The notes under the pieces: generated by a model
Seen by the model: only the letters and a program-made list of their open reading frames with translations
Database searches by the model: none
What the model was told of the DNA's origin: nothing
DNA from: Saprospiraceae bacterium
GTDB lineage: Bacteria > Bacteroidota > Bacteroidia > Chitinophagales > Saprospiraceae
Reading direction: 5' to 3'
Length of the DNA stretch: 6,383 nucleotides
Assembly: GCA_029262975.1 (NCBI GenBank)
Contig: JAJCYJ010000882.1
Location: forward strand, 1-6,383
Part shown: positions 5,294 through 6,383 of the stretch, in pieces
How the letters are laid out: every line of letters starts with the position of its first letter
Position numbering within the stretch: the stretch's first letter is position 1
Position numbers and translations under genes: made by a program

Positions 5294-6074
5294 CTGGATG
5301 GCGGAGTTGCGTTTTCGCAACAGTCTGTTATACCGAATCGGCCTGATTAATCTTGTCTTATTCATGTTGCTGTTCCTTCCTCTATTTTTGGATACAAGAG
5401 AAGTTTTAGGCATAAATCCATGGATCAAACCAATGAAATTTTGTCTATCGATAGGCATATATGCCTGGACATTCGGATGGATTATGTTTGATCTGCCAAA
5501 TAGCAGAAAATGGATAAAAGGTATCAGTTGGACGATCGCAATCACAATGTCCCTTGAGATAAGTGTTATATTATACCAGGCTTCGAGAGCTACACTCTCT
5601 CATTTCAACAGGGATACCGGATTTGACAGTATCCTCTTTTCTATTATGGGTCTTATGATTGCCATTAATACATTTGCCATTGTCGTCACTTTTCTACGAT
5701 TTCTTTTTAAGAAACCTGCCTTGGACAGTGTATATCTTCTTTCACTAAGGATGGCATTCTTTGTTTTTATTATTGGCAATGCAGTCGGTGGTATGATGAT
5801 TACCAATGGAGCTCATTCCGTCGGAGTAGCCGATGGTGGTCCCGGACTTCCTTTTACCAATTGGAGTACCATTGGGGGAGACTTACGCATCGCACATTTC
5901 TTAGGCCTGCATGCGATACAGCTCATCCCGCTATTTGCGTACTATTTATTGAAGAAGACAGACTTTTCTATAGTGACCCGACGGACATTATCAGTTATTG
6001 CCGCAGTGGTATATGCTGGCGTGATTAGTTATTTGTATACGATGGCGATGAATGGACAACCTTTACTCCCCTAA
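5280..6074 (+). CDS. Uncharacterised seven-helix membrane protein
   Basis: A 264-aa integral membrane protein with predicted helices at about 20-38, 52-71, 79-99, 117-141, 154-174, 203-224 and 236-256. Polar conserved-looking segments sit at the helix ends: INPWIKPMKFCLSIGIYAWT (45-64), ILYQASRATLSHFN (97-110), a glycine-rich loop VADGGPGLPFTNWS (183-196), and LRIAHFLGLHAIQLIPL (202-218) with His206 and His211. I recall similar hypothetical proteins in many bacteria (with ...QA.RGT.SHFN... and ..HF.GLHA.Q..P..), but I know of no assigned function. Buried histidines and an Arg could bind a cofactor or metal; that is speculation. ATG 5280 overlaps the ABA4-like gene by 14 nt; ATG 5298, 4 nt after that gene's stop, is an alternative that would remove 6 residues. 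Either way the two genes form one transcription unit. Confidence 0.82.
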   Translation: MKIFSWMAELRFRNSLLYRIGLINLVLFMLLFLPLFLDTREVLGINPWIKPMKFCLSIGIYAWTFGWIMFDLPNSRKWIKGISWTIAITMSLEISVILYQASRATLSHFNRDTGFDSILFSIMGLMIAINTFAIVVTFLRFLFKKPALDSVYLLSLRMAFFVFIIGNAVGGMMITNGAHSVGVADGGPGLPFTNWSTIGGDLRIAHFLGLHAIQLIPLFAYYLLKKTDFSIVTRRTLSVIAAVVYAGVISYLYTMAMNGQPLLP

Positions 6075-6085
6075 GGTTATTTTTT
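6058..6085 (+). terminator. Compact terminator spanning the convergent gene ends
   Basis: AACCTT (6058-6063) and AAGGTT (6073-6078) form a 6-bp stem around a 9-nt loop, followed by A and six T (6080-6085). The left arm is the last codons of the 7-TM gene, and the right arm contains the end of that gene's stop and the start of the opposing gene's stop. The T run is the antisense of the AAA AAA lysine codons that end the minus-strand gene. The stem is short, so efficiency may be modest. Confidence 0.55.
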
Positions 6086-6383
6086 CCGGTTGTAATATCC
6101 GTCAAAGGCAGTAGTCCAGGTATTTCCGGAATCAAAGGATTGTCTCCAGAACTGTCGTACCTTATTGTCATTAATTTTGGATAGTATCATCTCATTCATC
6201 ACTTTTTGACCAGCCTGATTCAAAGAACTACCAGTATATATCATTGAGTCCTGTCCTGCGACACCGTCAAAATACAGAGGGTTGGCAGAGTTATCTACCC
6301 AAACTTGCTGCCACATCTTTGATTGCGGATTATAAAAGTTCAGACTGTTTCCACGTGAGGGCCCCGAACCTGTCCACTCTTCC
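6077..6383 (-). CDS. Uncharacterised protein, DUF1579/lipocalin-like C-terminus (5' partial)
   Basis: The frame stays open to the right edge, so the Met at 6316 is internal and 102 codons plus stop are visible. The visible part is rich in aromatic residues and Gly/Asn in a beta-strand rhythm: EEWTGSGPSRGNSLNFYNPQ, then WQQVWVDNS, DGVAGQDSMIYTG, KVRQFWRQSFDSGNTWTTAF and a final DGYYNRKK. The pattern G.S...Y....W.Q.WVD...G..M...G......VRQ.W..S.D.G.TW...FDG.Y.R recurs at the end of many small secreted or periplasmic bacterial proteins near DUF1579, which fold as a lipocalin-like beta barrel. The N-terminus, including any signal peptide, is outside the window, so location and role cannot be stated. 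The gene is convergent with the 7-TM gene, with 2 bp between stops. Confidence 0.72.
   Translation of the reverse strand, partial: EEWTGSGPSRGNSLNFYNPQSKMWQQVWVDNSANPLYFDGVAGQDSMIYTGSSLNQAGQKVMNEMILSKINDNKVRQFWRQSFDSGNTWTTAFDGYYNRKK

Noticed and set aside
5261..5806. Minus-strand ORFs antisense to the 7-TM gene
   Set aside because: They are shadows of hydrophobic codons on the opposite strand; the + strand protein has a coherent membrane pattern.
1..6383. Defence island, mobile element, CRISPR array or RNA gene
   Set aside because: No transposase, integrase, toxin-antitoxin pair, direct-repeat array, tRNA cloverleaf or rRNA segment could be seen; gene content and base composition look like core chromosome.

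Overview
The window looks like an ordinary chromosomal segment from a member of the Bacteroidota (possibly the Saprospiria or Chitinophagia side; that rank is inference). The reasons are an AT-rich sequence, no Shine-Dalgarno sequences before the starts, several matches to the Bacteroidota promoter pattern (TTTG/TTG, about 19 nt, TAnnTTTG), and protein types typical of the phylum: a DbpA-type helicase, a lysine-rich cold-shock-domain protein and a large 'DUF6909-like' protein. No phage, transposon, CRISPR, tRNA or rRNA signal was found.

Left part (1-2350, + strand): an RNA and ribosome block. It holds the 3' end of rlmF (23S rRNA m6A1618 methyltransferase), a DEAD-box helicase with a DbpA-type 23S rRNA-binding tail, and a cold-shock-domain protein, closed by a strong intrinsic terminator at 2317-2350. 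The helicase and cold-shock genes each have a promoter -7 box ending 3-4 nt before the ATG, so both mRNAs are predicted to be leaderless.

Middle (2351-4758): a small four-helix membrane protein (DUF1761 type) with its own promoter and terminator, facing a 565-aa minus-strand gene. The C-terminal third of that gene carries the signatures of the purine nucleoside phosphorylase / nucleosidase fold (a GKAG...GD strand, EMEGA, and SDNP). Its substrate is unknown and it is the most interesting protein here. The two genes converge on a back-to-back pair of hairpins.

Right part (4759-6383): divergent from the 565-aa gene is a two-gene, probably translationally coupled membrane operon. It has an ABA4-like (DUF4281) protein followed by an uncharacterised 7-TM protein with a conserved RxxHFLGLHxxQ segment. 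It runs into the end of a minus-strand gene with only 2 bp between the stop codons, and a compact terminator spans both gene ends. The final gene is cut by the window edge and resembles the beta-strand C-terminus of DUF1579/lipocalin-like proteins.

The longest stretch without a gene is 2267-2546 (280 nt). It contains the terminator at its left end, the DUF1761 promoter at its right end, and nothing else recognisable in between. All assignments rest on motif reading by eye; no database search was run.
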